Shown piece after piece: positions 34,732-43,832 of a stretch of 64,000 bases of DNA. How positions within the stretch are numbered: position 1 is the stretch's first letter; every line of letters begins with the position of its first letter. Source of the DNA: CAWKDC01 sp964383495 (GTDB lineage: Bacteria > Pseudomonadota > Gammaproteobacteria > JABCZS01). The notes beneath the pieces are model-generated. The model had not been told where the DNA came from. It did not search any database and was given only the letters and a program-made list of their open reading frames with translations. The stretch covers positions 1 to 64,000 of the forward strand of contig CAYLHG010000007.1 in NCBI GenBank assembly GCA_964383495.1, read 5' to 3'. A program made the translations under genes and the position numbers.

Positions 34732-35640
34732 ATGATAGAGTACGCATTATCATTTGTATCGGTTGTTAAGGCAGGCGGATTCTCAGCAGCAGCAAAAAAT
34801 ACTGGTATTTCAAAAGGTTGTCTGAGCCGCCACGTTAGCCAATTGGAGACCTTATTGGGCATTTCCCTGCTACACAGGACTACTCGCTCTGTGTTACTAA
34901 CTGAAGATGGCAAACGCTTTTTTGAGGCTTGCCAATCAATTGAAGAGGATTATCAAGAAGCGATTAATAACATCACGCAAAATTTTAAAGGGATGGAAGG
35001 CACGCTACGCATCACGGCTCCTATTGATTTTGGGATTCAATTTTTGCCCAGTGTTGTTGATGAATTTTCAAAACAATATCCTAAAATGAATGTGATGATT
35101 TCTTTATCTAATGTCAACGAAATGATTATTGAAAATAATTATGATCTTGCTATCAGGATTGCCAACCAATTACCTGATTCTAATTTACGCATGAACACTC
35201 TTTTTTCGTTCAAACGTCTTTTTTGTGCTTCACCTTTTTATCTTAAGAAAAATAAAAATCCAACAACACTAGAAGCCTTACAAGAGCATCGTTGCATCAC
35301 ATCAGTTAATAGAAACGTTAATACAATTAAACCTCAATGGCAATTTTACATCAACAAAAAAATGGTTAATTACCCATTGAATCACTATATTGAAGTAGAT
35401 AGTTTATTTGCACAAAAAGATCTTATTAACCGAGGCTGTGGCATTGGTAGATTACCGAATTATTTTATTCAAAAAGAATTAGAATCTGGGGAGTTAATTG
35501 AAATATTATCTCACATTGAAAAGCCAAATTCATATGTGTATTTATTATATCCTGATGGCGCAGGCATACCTCAAAAAACGCGTATATTTATTGATTTCCT
35601 CAAATCTCGTTATCATGCTGATGATATTAAGGTGAAATAA
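34732..35640 (+). CDS. LysR family transcriptional regulator
   Basis: 302 residues. The N-terminal winged helix has FSAAAKNTGISKGCLSRHVSQLE and LLHRTTRSVLLTEDG; residues about 90-295 are a periplasmic-binding-protein-like effector domain (LRITAPIDFGIQFLP, NNYDLAIRI). ATG 34732 is chosen from homologue length; an upstream in-frame ATG at 34702 would lie inside the inverted repeats. The inducer is unknown. It likely controls itself and the divergent membrane protein. Confidence 0.88.
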   Translation: MIEYALSFVSVVKAGGFSAAAKNTGISKGCLSRHVSQLETLLGISLLHRTTRSVLLTEDGKRFFEACQSIEEDYQEAINNITQNFKGMEGTLRITAPIDFGIQFLPSVVDEFSKQYPKMNVMISLSNVNEMIIENNYDLAIRIANQLPDSNLRMNTLFSFKRLFCASPFYLKKNKNPTTLEALQEHRCITSVNRNVNTIKPQWQFYINKKMVNYPLNHYIEVDSLFAQKDLINRGCGIGRLPNYFIQKELESGELIEILSHIEKPNSYVYLLYPDGAGIPQKTRIFIDFLKSRYHADDIKVK

Positions 35641-35664
35641 TGTTGATTTTTCAGAACATACTAC

Positions 35665-36897
35665 TTAATCTTTAACCAAAGAAAACGCAGAATCCATCCG
35701 CTCTATTTCTCTTTTCTTAATTCCAAATTTTTCTGCCTCTAATTTCCAATTTGATAAAACGTGTTGAAGATCATGAACAATAACATTTGCTTCATCTTTA
35801 TCAAGATCAAAATAACTTGCCACACTTAATACATGTTCAATTGTTCCTGTGCCATCATGAAAATCAATATACGTAGATAAGATACGAGGCTTAACATCCA
35901 AGGGCACAGGATTTAAATCATAGGCAGGAGATAAATGCCACCCTCGATCTCTATCGTATAAAAAAGCATGATTCCTCAAATGATCATCTGTATTTGAAAT
36001 CAATACATTAAATAGCATACGGCGCCACAACTGTTTTAGATCTTTTTCAGGATACGACCCATATTGCCTAATAGCATCTGCTAAATCCAAATAGCTACCC
36101 GCTTCATTATCATTCGCATTCAACATGCTCATCGCAGACAAAAACGGGATACGCGCTGTTTTTTTTCGATCAAAACGTTTCGATAGTAATACAGGCAATT
36201 CATTTACGATATTTATCTTAAAATCAGGAACTGTAATGCCACACATTTTTGCTAACATCAGCGCAACGGCTTCCCACCTAACAACATCTATTTCATCTTG
36301 TACCAATGGGAATTTAGCAATCATTAAATGACCATCCAGATCGCGAACCGATGCTTTAGGCCTCGCTCCGCCCAAAGAAGAACCTGGAGCAAGCAATAAT
36401 CTGAGATCTTCATACGAACCTGAATCATCATTAATATGTTGAGATGCCGTTAATAACTTCGGCAAATCCAATAAAGGCGGGATGGATGTATCATTCTTAT
36501 CTGCTAAAAAAGGTCCTCCTAATTTTTCTGCAAAACGTAATGCTCCCATTCTAGCTTCATCATTGACTTGCAATAAATAATCAATTTCCATTAATGTCCG
36601 AGGCAACTCTTTTGCTGCGGCTGCGCGCTGACGTTCAGCGCGCCTCATTAAAGCTCTTCCCCAACGATCAGGCGCAGAATCACTTAATGAAGCGAATATT
36701 TTTTTATCAGTATGATACGATCCACCCCCCTGTGCAAGTAAAGGTTCAATAGCAAAAAAATTTGGATTCTGTAACCAATTTTGATTATATTCAAAAGAAG
36801 CGCTTTCAATTTTTTTACGTACACGTGTCCATAATTTTCCTACCAATAAGGGGGAATTATCAATATCTAAATAAACCCAGATCAATTTTTCCATCAC
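35665..36897 (-). CDS. HipA-family serine/threonine kinase toxin
   Basis: 410 residues. The Gly-rich loop APGSSLGGARPKASV is at 170-184, the catalytic loop SNTDDHLRNHAFLYD is at 301-315, and the metal-binding segment LSPAYDLNP at 322-330. All key acids (D305, D327) and N309 appear intact, so the kinase is probably active. HipA proteins phosphorylate an aminoacyl-tRNA synthetase (GltX in E. coli) or other targets and cause growth arrest. The XRE gene lies immediately upstream, 11 bases away, and would be the antitoxin. Confidence 0.88.
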   Translation of the reverse strand: MMEKLIWVYLDIDNSPLLVGKLWTRVRKKIESASFEYNQNWLQNPNFFAIEPLLAQGGGSYHTDKKIFASLSDSAPDRWGRALMRRAERQRAAAAKELPRTLMEIDYLLQVNDEARMGALRFAEKLGGPFLADKNDTSIPPLLDLPKLLTASQHINDDSGSYEDLRLLLAPGSSLGGARPKASVRDLDGHLMIAKFPLVQDEIDVVRWEAVALMLAKMCGITVPDFKINIVNELPVLLSKRFDRKKTARIPFLSAMSMLNANDNEAGSYLDLADAIRQYGSYPEKDLKQLWRRMLFNVLISNTDDHLRNHAFLYDRDRGWHLSPAYDLNPVPLDVKPRILSTYIDFHDGTGTIEHVLSVASYFDLDKDEANVIVHDLQHVLSNWKLEAEKFGIKKREIERMDSAFSLVKD

Positions 36898-36908
36898 TGC
36901 ATACCTTC

Positions 36909-37226
36909 TTACTCATCTTCTTTAGGCTGCTTCGGCAAATGTATTCTTTTTGGTAATCGTTCCTCATCTATGAATTGCCCTACGCGATCAAATCGAATAT
37001 CTGCCAATTCATTTACCCGATCCAGCATGCCTAGCACAAATAACACGCGTATGTAATAAACGATCGCTACGTTCGGAGCGCCTTTTTCAATCTTACTCAA
37101 CGTAGCACGACTAATGTCTGCACGTTCCGCCATTAACTGGGTAGGAATGCGACGACGCCTCCTAGCGTCCTTGATATCTTCTCCTAATTTACGTAATGCT
37201 CTTATTGCTGAGATAGGGGTTGCCAT
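36909..37226 (-). CDS. HipB-like XRE family antitoxin/repressor
   Basis: 105 residues. A helix-turn-helix at about 23-70 (LMAERADISRATLSKIEKGAPNV is split by the turn), then a short tail with RLPKRIHLPKQPKEDE, rich in basic and acidic residues. It should bind the operator at 37271-37315 and neutralise the downstream HipA kinase. Start ATG 37226. Confidence 0.88.
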   Translation of the reverse strand: MATPISAIRALRKLGEDIKDARRRRRIPTQLMAERADISRATLSKIEKGAPNVAIVYYIRVLFVLGMLDRVNELADIRFDRVGQFIDEERLPKRIHLPKQPKEDE

Positions 37227-37270
37227 TTAATGTTCTCTATCAGACGCGTTATCCTTCATATTGTATATAA

Positions 37271-37315
37271 TAGTATACATTATTTAATAACTCAACATTT
37301 TATTAATGTATACTA
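37271..37315. promoter_or_regulatory. Paired operator upstream of the hipBA-like operon
   Basis: TAGTATACATTA (37271-37282) and TAATGTATACTA (37304-37315) are perfect 12-bp inverted copies with centres 33 bp apart, about three helical turns. Each arm contains the palindrome GTATAC. The spacing from the XRE start (45-90 bp) and the two-site layout fit HipB-type cooperative autorepression. Confidence 0.7.
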
Positions 37316-37475
37316 CCATCGCAGTATAGATTACGCTTTTCTTATCTTTATTCTGTAGAAATCGAGCAATCCCGCTACATTTACTGCCTTATCAGTAACC
37401 TAAACAACCGCACGCCCCCCTGGGCTTTTGCGCCAAAACCCAGTATCATTCACCTGTCCACATAAAGGGAGCTTT

Positions 37476-37838
37476 ATGCACACATTTCCCATCATCCTGA
37501 CAGGCGTTCTGCTCAATGCCATTGCTCAGCTGTGCCTTAAAGGCGGCACGCAGAAAGTAGGCGCTATCACGCTCAACAATTTAACGGCTGTTTTCTGGGA
37601 TGTAGCACTTAACCCTATGATTTTAGGCGGGCTTTTTTGTTATGTGCTCAGCGTAGGCTTGTGGATTATCGCGCTTTCGCGAGTGGATGTAGGTTACGCT
37701 TACCCCATGCTAAGCCTGGGCTATGTCGTAAACGCCATTGCAGCCTATTTTCTTTTTGGGGAACAAATTTCTCTCACACGTATGGCAGGAATTGGTGTAA
37801 TTATCCTAGGTGTTTATATGATTTCAAGAACTGCTTAG
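37476..37838 (+). CDS. arnE: ArnE-like small EamA/SMR transporter
   Basis: 120 residues with four membrane helices; LLNAIAQLCLKGGTQK near the start and GYAYPMLSLGYVVNAI in helix 3 are typical of ArnE/EmrE-like half-size transporters. ArnE with ArnF flips undecaprenyl-phosphate-aminoarabinose to the periplasmic face. ATG 37476 follows AAAGGGAGC; an upstream in-frame ATG (37428) gives an atypical extension. No ArnF partner is visible. It leads the Arn-like gene run. Confidence 0.75.
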   Translation: MHTFPIILTGVLLNAIAQLCLKGGTQKVGAITLNNLTAVFWDVALNPMILGGLFCYVLSVGLWIIALSRVDVGYAYPMLSLGYVVNAIAAYFLFGEQISLTRMAGIGVIILGVYMISRTA

Positions 37839-37850
37839 TAAGGGGCTCAG

Positions 37851-39011
37851 ATGACACAACCTTTTATTCCTTTTGCAAAACCTTCCATAGATGATGCAAC
37901 GATTGCTGAAGTGATCAGCACATTGAGCAGCGGTTGGATTACAACCGGCCCACGTGTACAAGCATTTGAAGACGCACTTAAAATTTATTGCGATGCGCCA
38001 TTTGCACAAACTGTCACAAGTGGAACAGCGGGGCTACATTTAGCACTGTTGGCGTGCGATATTGGGCCAGGAGATGAAGTGATCACTACTCCTTTCACAT
38101 TTGCAGCCACTGCTAATACGATTGAACTTGTTGGTGCAAAGCCTATATTCGTTGATATCGATAGCACGTTAAACATGGATTTATCAAAAATAGAAGCAGC
38201 CATCACATCCAATACAAAAGCTATTTTACCTGTGCATTTTGCAGGCCAACCTTTAAACTGCAATCAATTATACGACATCGCAAAACAACATCGATTACGT
38301 GTGATCGAAGATTGCGCGCACGCCATTGGCGCTACATTTAGTGATAAAAAATTAGGCAGCTTTGGTGATATTCAAGTTTTTAGTTTTCATCCTAATAAAA
38401 ACATGACCACAGGCGAAGGTGGGTTAATTACTTCTCGTGATCAAAAATTTGCTGATCGTATTTCTCGTTTACGTTTTCATGGCATTGACCGTGAAGTGTG
38501 GAACCGGTTCACTGCAAAGGGTTCTCAGCATTATGATGTGACTGAGCCCGGCTTTAAATATAATATGATGGATTTACAAGCTGCGATTGGCTTGCATCAA
38601 TTACCCAAACTAGATGGATTTATTGAAGCGCGCACACAATGGGCAAATCATTATAAAGCAGCATTGAAAGATATCCCAGGCCTGACATGGCCAACAGAAC
38701 TACATGTTGGGAAACACGCATGGCATTTATTGATTGCTTTTATTACATCAAACGATTTAACACGTGATGATTTTATGCAACGCCTTAAAGAAAAAGGTGT
38801 TGGAACAGGATTACATTATCAAGCAATACATCGTTTTTCTTATTATCAAGAAAAATACGGGCTCAAAGAAGGCGATTTCCCCGAAGCGGAGTGGGCAGCT
38901 GATCATGTCGTAAGCTTGCCGCTTTATCCGCACTTAGATCAAACTTCATTTGATCGTATTATTGAAACCATTCAAAACACTTTATGCGAGGAAGCATTAT
39001 GTCTGCCGTAA
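37851..39011 (+). CDS. arnB: DegT/DnrJ family aminotransferase, ArnB-like
   Basis: 386 residues; PLP-dependent sugar aminotransferase. The PLP lysine is in FSFHPNKNMTTGEGG, and the family segments RLRFHGIDREVW and PGFKYNMMDLQAAIG closely follow ArnB. ArnB converts UDP-4-keto-arabinose to UDP-4-amino-4-deoxy-L-arabinose. Neighbours ArnC-like and ArnA-decarboxylase-like support this over other DegT roles. It starts 12 bases after the transporter. Confidence 0.85.
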   Translation: MTQPFIPFAKPSIDDATIAEVISTLSSGWITTGPRVQAFEDALKIYCDAPFAQTVTSGTAGLHLALLACDIGPGDEVITTPFTFAATANTIELVGAKPIFVDIDSTLNMDLSKIEAAITSNTKAILPVHFAGQPLNCNQLYDIAKQHRLRVIEDCAHAIGATFSDKKLGSFGDIQVFSFHPNKNMTTGEGGLITSRDQKFADRISRLRFHGIDREVWNRFTAKGSQHYDVTEPGFKYNMMDLQAAIGLHQLPKLDGFIEARTQWANHYKAALKDIPGLTWPTELHVGKHAWHLLIAFITSNDLTRDDFMQRLKEKGVGTGLHYQAIHRFSYYQEKYGLKEGDFPEAEWAADHVVSLPLYPHLDQTSFDRIIETIQNTLCEEALCLP

Positions 39012-39937
39012 ACATCAGTATTGTTATTCCTGTTCACAATGAAGCAGAAGTCTTACCTTCTTTATTCAAGCGTTTGCTACCTGTGATGGAAAGCCTCAAT
39101 ACAACTTACGAAATTATTTTAGTGAATGATGGCTCTACGGATGCCAGCGCTGCGATTTTAGATAATTATCACGAACAATATCCTGATCATATTCGCGTTA
39201 TTCATTTTAATGGAAATTTTGGCCAACACATGGCGATCATGGCAGGGTTTGAACATGTGCATGGCGAAGTTGTTATCACACTCGACGCTGATCTGCAAAA
39301 TCCCCCCGAAGAAATTCCAAAATTGTGGGCACTCACACAACAAGGACATGATGTTGTCGGTGGTTACCGCATGGATAGACAAGATAGTACATGGCGTTTA
39401 TATGCATCCAGATGGCACAATAAAATACGCGAAAAAATTGCACCCAGTTTGAAAATGAAAGATGAGGGTTGCATGCTTCGTGCTTACAGCAAAAAAGTAG
39501 TAGATGCCATGGTGAGCACAAAAGAAACTTCTACATTTATTCCTGCACTGGCAATGGCCTATGCGCACAATCCAGCAGAAGTAGGCGTAAAACATGAAGC
39601 GCGCACAGAAGGCACATCCAGTTACAATTTATATAAATTGATTCGTTACAATTTTGATTTGATCACTAATTTTTCATTAGTCCCTTTGCAAATATTTACT
39701 TTTATTGGCATAGGCGTTTCTGCATTATCTACGTTATTTGTGATTTTTCTTTTCATTCGCCGTTTAATCATTGGGCCTGAAGCGGAAGGGTTGTTTACGT
39801 TATTCGCCATTTTGTTTTTATTAATGGGTATTGTATTGATGGGGCTAGGCATTGTGGGCGAATATATTGGGCGTATTTACCAAGAAGTGCGTGGTCGCCC
39901 ACGGTTTGTTATTCAACGTTTGGTAGGATTTAAGTGA
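38999..39937 (+). CDS. arnC: ArnC-like undecaprenyl-phosphate glycosyltransferase
   Basis: 312 residues (E. coli ArnC 322). A GT2 domain (about 1-230) with ISIVIPVHNEAEVLPSL, ILVNDGSTDAS and ITLDADLQNPPEE (DxD), followed by two C-terminal membrane helices and the end EYIGRIYQEVRGRPRFVIQ. ArnC attaches formylated aminoarabinose to undecaprenyl phosphate. ATG 38999 follows GAGGAAG; ATG 38984 is too far inside arnB. TGATG coupling to the next gene. Confidence 0.85.
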   Translation: MSAVNISIVIPVHNEAEVLPSLFKRLLPVMESLNTTYEIILVNDGSTDASAAILDNYHEQYPDHIRVIHFNGNFGQHMAIMAGFEHVHGEVVITLDADLQNPPEEIPKLWALTQQGHDVVGGYRMDRQDSTWRLYASRWHNKIREKIAPSLKMKDEGCMLRAYSKKVVDAMVSTKETSTFIPALAMAYAHNPAEVGVKHEARTEGTSSYNLYKLIRYNFDLITNFSLVPLQIFTFIGIGVSALSTLFVIFLFIRRLIIGPEAEGLFTLFAILFLLMGIVLMGLGIVGEYIGRIYQEVRGRPRFVIQRLVGFK

Positions 39938-40959
39938 TGTCAAAGAAAATATTGATTTTAGGTGTAAATGGATTTATCGGATCACATTTACTCACGAAAA
40001 TTTTAATGCATACAGATTGGGAAGTGTTCGGATTAGATTTAACTACACATAAAATTGAATCACATCTCAATAATCCTCGCTTTCATTTTAAAAAATCGGA
40101 CTTACGCACTGAATCCGATTGGGTGAAACAAACTGTTCAAGTGGTGGATACCGTATTACCATTGGTTGCCATTGCAAACCCACAAATTTATGTAGATGAT
40201 CCGTTACGCGTATACGAGCTTGATTTTGAAGCCAACCTTCCTATTATTCGTTGGTGTGCAGAATATAAAAAACATTTAGTTTTCCCATCCACATCCGAAG
40301 TGTATGGTATGTGTGAAGACAAAGCGTTTGATGAATACACATCACATTTAGTATTAGGCCCAACCAGTACACCGCGTTGGATTTATTCATGCTCCAAACA
40401 ATTACTCGATCGTGTTATTTTGGCGATTAATCAACGAGAAGCTTTCCCATTTACTTTATTCAGGCCATTCAATTGGTTTGGACCAGGACTAGATGAATTA
40501 GGCGCACATGTCAAAACACGCACGCGTGTCGTCACGCAATTCATGAACCAAATTTTACGTGGAGAAAATTTGGTATTATCTGATGGCGGGAAACAAATGC
40601 GCAGCTTCACTTACATTGATGATGGTATTGATGCTTTATTTAAGATCGTTGAAAACAAGAATGGCGCTGCACATCAAGAAATTTTCAACATTGGCAACCC
40701 GAATAATCAAGCCTCTGTTGCTTCACTTGCAGAATCTATTTTGTCGATCGCCCGTTCAATTCCTGCTGTGAAAACATTAGCTGAAAAAGTAAAAATTGTG
40801 AGCGAGCCTGCAGCAGTTGTGTATGGCACAGGGTACCAAGACGTACCTTGCCGCGTTCCCAGCATTGAAAACGCACGCCAAAAGTTAGGGTTTGATCCGA
40901 AAATCAGCTTAGAAGAAGGATTGCAGAAAACATGGAAGGCAGTGCATCATGCGCTTTAA
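39937..40959 (+). CDS. ArnA decarboxylase domain (stand-alone UDP-GlcUA oxidative decarboxylase)
   Basis: 340 residues, matching only the C-terminal half of ArnA. ILGVNGFIGSHLL is the NAD loop; VLPLVAIANPQIY, FPSTSEVYGMC, PRWIYSCSKQLLDRVI (YxxxK) and LFRPFNWFGP follow ArnA closely. It oxidises UDP-glucuronate to UDP-4-keto-pentose with loss of CO2. The N-terminal formyltransferase domain of ArnA is absent here and is not encoded elsewhere in the window. ATG 39937 overlaps the arnC stop. Confidence 0.85.
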   Translation: MSKKILILGVNGFIGSHLLTKILMHTDWEVFGLDLTTHKIESHLNNPRFHFKKSDLRTESDWVKQTVQVVDTVLPLVAIANPQIYVDDPLRVYELDFEANLPIIRWCAEYKKHLVFPSTSEVYGMCEDKAFDEYTSHLVLGPTSTPRWIYSCSKQLLDRVILAINQREAFPFTLFRPFNWFGPGLDELGAHVKTRTRVVTQFMNQILRGENLVLSDGGKQMRSFTYIDDGIDALFKIVENKNGAAHQEIFNIGNPNNQASVASLAESILSIARSIPAVKTLAEKVKIVSEPAAVVYGTGYQDVPCRVPSIENARQKLGFDPKISLEEGLQKTWKAVHHAL

Positions 40960-42451
40960 AAAAACAGCTTTTTTGTTGATAGGACTTATTTCAATAGCAG
41001 CATATTTAGGGATAAACCACGCACAAAAAACGCGTGCTGACATTCCTTTTTATCAACCCAATCAACCTGCTTATGTGTGGTATGCAGCGGGACAGAAAAA
41101 AATACTTGATGCGCAAAAATTATTTCCCGGAAAAAAACGTGCTAAAAATGTTATTTTATTCGTAGGCGATGGCATGGGAATCCCCACGATCACAACCACT
41201 CGTATTTTAGCGGGGCAACAACAAAATCAAACCGGGGAATCATATCAATTAAGTTTTGAAAAATTTCCGCATCTTGCATTATCAAAAACATATAACACAA
41301 ATCAACAAGTGCCCGATTCTGCAGGCACCATGACGGCCATGATCACTGGCGTTAAAACCAGTGCAGGCGTTTTGTCTGTTGATGAAACTGTTAAAGTAAA
41401 CGAAACAAACAATATTCAAACACGCACCTTAAAAACACTGATTGAAGAGGCCGAAGAACAAGGATTAGCGACAGGTATTGTGACCACTACTCGCATCACA
41501 CACGCAACACCTGGGGCAGCGTATGCACATATTGCTAATCGTGATTGGGAAGCCGATTCTCAATTACCTGAAGCAGCTAAAAACGCGGGAGTTGCTGATA
41601 TTGCATTGCAACTTATTCAATTTTCATCAGGCGATGGCATCAATTTAATATTAGGAGGAGGAAGCAGTTATTTTTTACCTCAGTCAGAAAAAGGCTTGCG
41701 TGATGATGGACGAAATTTAATTGCAGAATGGAAGCAAAAATATTCAGATGGTGTTTTTGTATCAGACAATCAAAGTTTTGATGCTATTGATTGGAAAAAA
41801 ACAAATCATGTATTAGGATTATTTACCCCCTCGCACATGAGTTACAATGTGGATCGCAATGATGGCCCACACGGTGAGCCTTCTTTATCTGAAATGACTG
41901 AAAAAGCGATTGCTTATTTATCACGCTATCCTGAAGGTTATGTATTGATTGTTGAGGGTGGGCGCATCGACCATGGGCATCATGAAGGCAATGCGTATCG
42001 CGCACTCACAGATGCAGTGGAATTTGCCAACGCAGTTGCTATGGCGAATGAAACAACAAATGCAGATGACACATTAATTATTGTCACAGCTGATCATAGT
42101 CATGTAATGACCATGAATGGTTACCCTATTTTAGGCAATCCTATTTTTGAAAAAGTAGTTCAATGGAATGAAATAACAGGAAATAGCGAACTTGCATTGG
42201 ATAAAAACGGATTGCCTTACACAACATTACAATATGCCAACGGTCCGAGTGCACGCCAGCGCACAGATCTTACACACATAGATACAACGTTGCCTGATTA
42301 TCACCAAGATGCACTCGTGCCTTTTGAGAATGAAACACACGGTGGTGAAGATGTTGCGATTTATGCTCGCGGACCAGGAAGCCAATGGTTACAGGGTACC
42401 GTGGAACAACATGTGATTTATCATGTGATGCGGCAAGCGTTGGGTCATTAA
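40949..42451 (+). CDS. phoA: Alkaline phosphatase (PhoA family)
   Basis: 500 residues. N-terminal signal/anchor (about 7-25, with FLLIGLISIAAYLGI). The metal and catalytic motifs are complete: FVGDGMG, the nucleophile Ser in VPDSAGTMTAM, THATPGAAYAH, VEGGRIDHGHHEG, TADHSH and HGGEDVAIYARGP. A periplasmic phosphomonoesterase with two zinc ions and one magnesium. It overlaps the ArnA-like gene by 11 bases, so it is co-translated with the Arn set, an uncommon partner. Confidence 0.88.
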   Translation: MRFKKTAFLLIGLISIAAYLGINHAQKTRADIPFYQPNQPAYVWYAAGQKKILDAQKLFPGKKRAKNVILFVGDGMGIPTITTTRILAGQQQNQTGESYQLSFEKFPHLALSKTYNTNQQVPDSAGTMTAMITGVKTSAGVLSVDETVKVNETNNIQTRTLKTLIEEAEEQGLATGIVTTTRITHATPGAAYAHIANRDWEADSQLPEAAKNAGVADIALQLIQFSSGDGINLILGGGSSYFLPQSEKGLRDDGRNLIAEWKQKYSDGVFVSDNQSFDAIDWKKTNHVLGLFTPSHMSYNVDRNDGPHGEPSLSEMTEKAIAYLSRYPEGYVLIVEGGRIDHGHHEGNAYRALTDAVEFANAVAMANETTNADDTLIIVTADHSHVMTMNGYPILGNPIFEKVVQWNEITGNSELALDKNGLPYTTLQYANGPSARQRTDLTHIDTTLPDYHQDALVPFENETHGGEDVAIYARGPGSQWLQGTVEQHVIYHVMRQALGH

Positions 42452-42599
42452 TCACCTGCTATTTACCTTACCCCAATTTTCTATTGTTAAACCCGGAAAA
42501 CGCTTAAAATTCTTTACATTATTAGTAATCAATGTACATTGTAAGCTCAATGCATCGGCCCATTTGTAAATACGGTACTCGTTTTCATCACCACCCCGA
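42452..42599 (-). pseudogene. Remnant of a PIN-domain (VapC-like) toxin gene
   Basis: The minus strand from about 42599 to the TGA at 42452-42454 reads GGDENEYRIYKWADALSLQC, LITNNVKNF and KRFPGLTIENWGKV. This is the C-terminal end of PIN ribonucleases (typically TNN-x-KEF-x-RIPGL-x-x-ENW). No start or N-terminal half survives; upstream is AT-rich sequence (42600-42660) with no antitoxin. A decayed toxin-antitoxin locus. Confidence 0.65.
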
Positions 42600-42665
42600 A
42601 GAATATATGTTAATTATATATATTATAAAGAAAAAATGAATATTGTTTTAACCCAATGATTTTTA

Positions 42666-43832
42666 TCAGAAAACAATTTTTAATCCTGCTTCGTAATGCT
42701 TAAGCGCCTGCTCAAGGTCACCTATTTTTTCATACACATGCCCTAACATCCAATAAGCTTCTGGATCCGGCATAATACGTATGCTTTGCATCAGTAATTC
42801 TTGTGCTTGTCCCCAAATACCTTTGACAGCATATAATCTTGCTAACGTTAATAATAAAATAGGATCATCCGCATGTTTTTTCTGCCAATGTTCTACTGTT
42901 TTAATTTGTTTATCAATTTCTAATGTATGGACACGTCCATAAAAACGTACAAGCCTTTCATCCCATGTGTGATTTAAACTATCACGTAATAAAGCTTCTG
43001 CGGTCGCCACGTCATTCTCTTCCATTAAAACAGGTAAATAACGCGATGCAATATCTGCATCAATACGAAATACATTGGGAATAGCACCCCACATCAATTT
43101 TTTCGCGTCCATTGTGTTTGCTTGTAATAACAACCCGCTGTACGCTTTGCGATATAATCCTACACATTGGACTTCAGATAATAATTTTTTCTTTTTTAAC
43201 GTGGGCAATAATGCCAGCAACCCTGTCCAATCTTTCAACTGCAATAATACTTGCTGTAATAATTGCATGATGAAATCATGCTCAGGTGACAATTGATGTA
43301 AACGCTGCAACGTAGCCAAGCTTTGTTCCCATTGTTCACTTTCCATTTGTAAACGCGCCTGAGTAATCCCGATCGCCAAATCTGCACGGCTATCAAGTTG
43401 ATGTGCTTTACGCAAATATTCATCTCGTTCAGTAATTTTACCTTGCTTCTCTGCTGCCGTTGCTGCACACAAATAATTAATCACAGCCGTATGCCACTTG
43501 TGGCTACTCTTAACTAATAAATTTTCTGCTTCTTTCCAATTCCCCTCTAATAAAGCAATATACCCCCGCACTGTTCTTCTTCGCATCCTATGCAAACGCC
43601 CATGCTGAAACCATTGCTTGATTTCTTTCGGAACAGCCCATAAATGGCGAAAAATGTACACTATTAAATAAATAAGATACATCCCAAATAATGTGCCTAA
43701 TATACCTAACCACAAAGGCATTTCAATGCTTATTTTTCGATAGACAATTAATAAATAGCCTGGATCTTTAGCAACGGCAATTCCTGCGATGACACACAAC
43801 ACTAGTGCTATTAAAAAAATGATAAGTCTCAT
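42666..43832 (-). CDS. hemY: HemY family TPR membrane protein
   Basis: 388 residues. Two N-terminal membrane helices (about 2-22 and 37-62) carry the HemY_N region, followed by TPR-like helices ending MLGHVYEKIGDLEQALKHYEAGL. In gammaproteobacteria this gene ends the hemCDXY operon. It is not the protoporphyrinogen oxidase of the same name in Gram-positives; its role in porphyrin metabolism is not settled. ATGA overlap with hemX. Confidence 0.88.
   Translation of the reverse strand: MRLIIFLIALVLCVIAGIAVAKDPGYLLIVYRKISIEMPLWLGILGTLFGMYLIYLIVYIFRHLWAVPKEIKQWFQHGRLHRMRRRTVRGYIALLEGNWKEAENLLVKSSHKWHTAVINYLCAATAAEKQGKITERDEYLRKAHQLDSRADLAIGITQARLQMESEQWEQSLATLQRLHQLSPEHDFIMQLLQQVLLQLKDWTGLLALLPTLKKKKLLSEVQCVGLYRKAYSGLLLQANTMDAKKLMWGAIPNVFRIDADIASRYLPVLMEENDVATAEALLRDSLNHTWDERLVRFYGRVHTLEIDKQIKTVEHWQKKHADDPILLLTLARLYAVKGIWGQAQELLMQSIRIMPDPEAYWMLGHVYEKIGDLEQALKHYEAGLKIVF

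Noticed and set aside
37271..37315. Inverted repeats considered as part of a CRISPR array or mobile-element ends
   Set aside because: Only two inverted copies, no direct repeat series and no transposase; the position before the XRE gene explains them as an operator.
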